Shown here: in pieces, positions 63,605 to 64,000 of the stretch
How the letters are laid out: every line of letters starts with the position of its first letter
Numbering within the stretch: the stretch's first letter is position 1
Source of the DNA: Pseudomonas sp. KNUC1026
GTDB taxonomy: Bacteria > Pseudomonadota > Gammaproteobacteria > Pseudomonadales > Pseudomonadaceae
Length of the DNA stretch: 64,000 nucleotides
Reading direction: 5' to 3'
NCBI RefSeq assembly: GCF_021650705.1
Contig: NZ_CP087138.1
Span: forward strand, 4,952,501-5,016,500
Notes under the pieces: generated by a model
Told to the model about the DNA's origin: nothing
The model's input: the letters and a program-made list of their open reading frames with translations, nothing else
Database searches by the model: none
Made by a program: the position numbers and the translations under genes

Positions 63605-64000
63605 TCAGCCAATGCTCATCAGGCTGGCGTTGCCCCCCGCAGCGGCGGTGTTCACGCTCAGCGCGCGCTCGATCACCAGGCGCTCCAGCGCCACTTGGGT
63701 TTCGCCTTGGGCCAGCCCCTGCACGCCGATGATTGCACCGGCACGTTGGGCGACCTGCTGGCACACCGCGCGCAATTGGTCGGAATCGCCATGGTGGATC
63801 ACCGCATCCAGCGCCAAGTCATCCCTGGCCCAGTCGCTGACCACACGAATGCGCGCGACCACTTCCTTCGGCAGCTTGGCACGCAGGGCATTGCCCGGCT
63901 CGGCATTGGCCCACACGGCGCTGCTACCTACCGCCAGGACTGCAGCCAACTGCGTGAGCAGGTCAGCCTCAGTGTCGGCCAGGCACAGCACGTGCTCGCG
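63605..64000 (-). CDS. putA: Bifunctional PutA proline dehydrogenase/P5C dehydrogenase, C-terminus only
   Basis: The last 131 or so residues of PutA (the rest lies right of the window): VLCLADTEADLLTQLAAVLAVGSSAVW, LALDAVIHHGDSDQLRAV, IIGVQGLAQGE and the characteristic end ERALSVNTAAAGGNASLMSIG. PutA oxidises proline to glutamate at the membrane and in many Pseudomonas also represses the put regulon. Truncated by the window edge, not by mutation. Confidence 0.9.
   Translation of the reverse strand, partial: REHVLCLADTEADLLTQLAAVLAVGSSAVWANAEPGNALRAKLPKEVVARIRVVSDWARDDLALDAVIHHGDSDQLRAVCQQVAQRAGAIIGVQGLAQGETQVALERLVIERALSVNTAAAGGNASLMSIG

Overview
The window is about 64 kb of high-GC chromosomal DNA whose gene content and order (pilT/yggS, gshB-tonB-yqgE-ruvX-pyrR-pyrB-pyrC', pilGHIJ-chpA, rsmE-bioA, metF-ahcY, metK-tkt-epd-pgk-fda, selO-mscK) point to a fluorescent Pseudomonas of the P. 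putida group. This rests on recognised protein families and synteny recalled from that group; no database search was run. Almost all of it is core genome. I saw no tRNA, rRNA, CRISPR array or prophage. The clearest accessory element is one IS110-family insertion at REP sequences (about 29.4-30.7 kb).

Layout. 0-9 kb: end of yggS, pilT, an NlpC/P60 hydrolase and a TM2 protein, then a leftward operon gshB-tonB-yqgE-ruvX-pyrR-pyrB-pyrC'. 9-17.3 kb: rightward Pil-Chp chemotaxis-like cluster (pilG, pilH, pilI, pilJ, chpA and a CheW-like gene). 17.3-29.2 kb: hemolysin III-like protein, rsmE-bioA, cytochrome b561 with yceI, rhlE, a solitary binding protein, metF and ahcY with an S-adenosylhomocysteine riboswitch, a thioesterase, a 28-residue membrane peptide and a Na+/H+ antiporter. 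29.2-30.85 kb: REP and IS110 region. 30.85-38.5 kb: a biotin carboxylase/PxpBC/PxpA/NRAMP-like transporter operon divergent from a GntR regulator, followed by EamA and MAPEG genes. 38.5-43 kb: DUF1090, ligB, and a SahR-type regulator with metK. 43-49.5 kb: central carbon genes tktA-epd-pgk, three small lipoproteins, fda. 49.6-64 kb: a PL7 lyase, a REC-PAS-GGDEF-EAL protein, a YgjP-like protease, a winged-helix protein, a binding protein, yccS-like, selO, mscK-like, an NhaP2-type antiporter and the C-terminus of putA.

How the genes work together. The activated-methyl cycle is unusually complete here: metK lies behind a SahR-like ArsR/methyltransferase regulator with a palindromic operator, while ahcY carries an SAH riboswitch and is followed by metF. 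tktA-epd-pgk-fda link pentose phosphate, pyridoxal phosphate precursor and triose metabolism. The PxpA/PxpBC/biotin carboxylase set supplies all the parts of a urea-carboxylase-like enzyme and may act on 5-oxoproline or another lactam.

A caveat runs through the window. pyrR, pilJ, chpA, metF, pxpBC, ligB and sahR are each interrupted by one or two single-base indels, mostly one base missing from a short homopolymer, or by a stop codon, while the protein families continue in the next frame. Seven independent pseudogenes among core genes is unlikely, so I read most of these as sequence errors, but that needs read-level confirmation.

The most notable signal is the roughly 200-nt non-coding segment upstream of the IS110 recombinase. 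It folds on paper into two nested stem-loops inside an outer stem, the layout expected of a bridge RNA, and its first loop carries 10 nt identical to the REP sequence at which the element sits.
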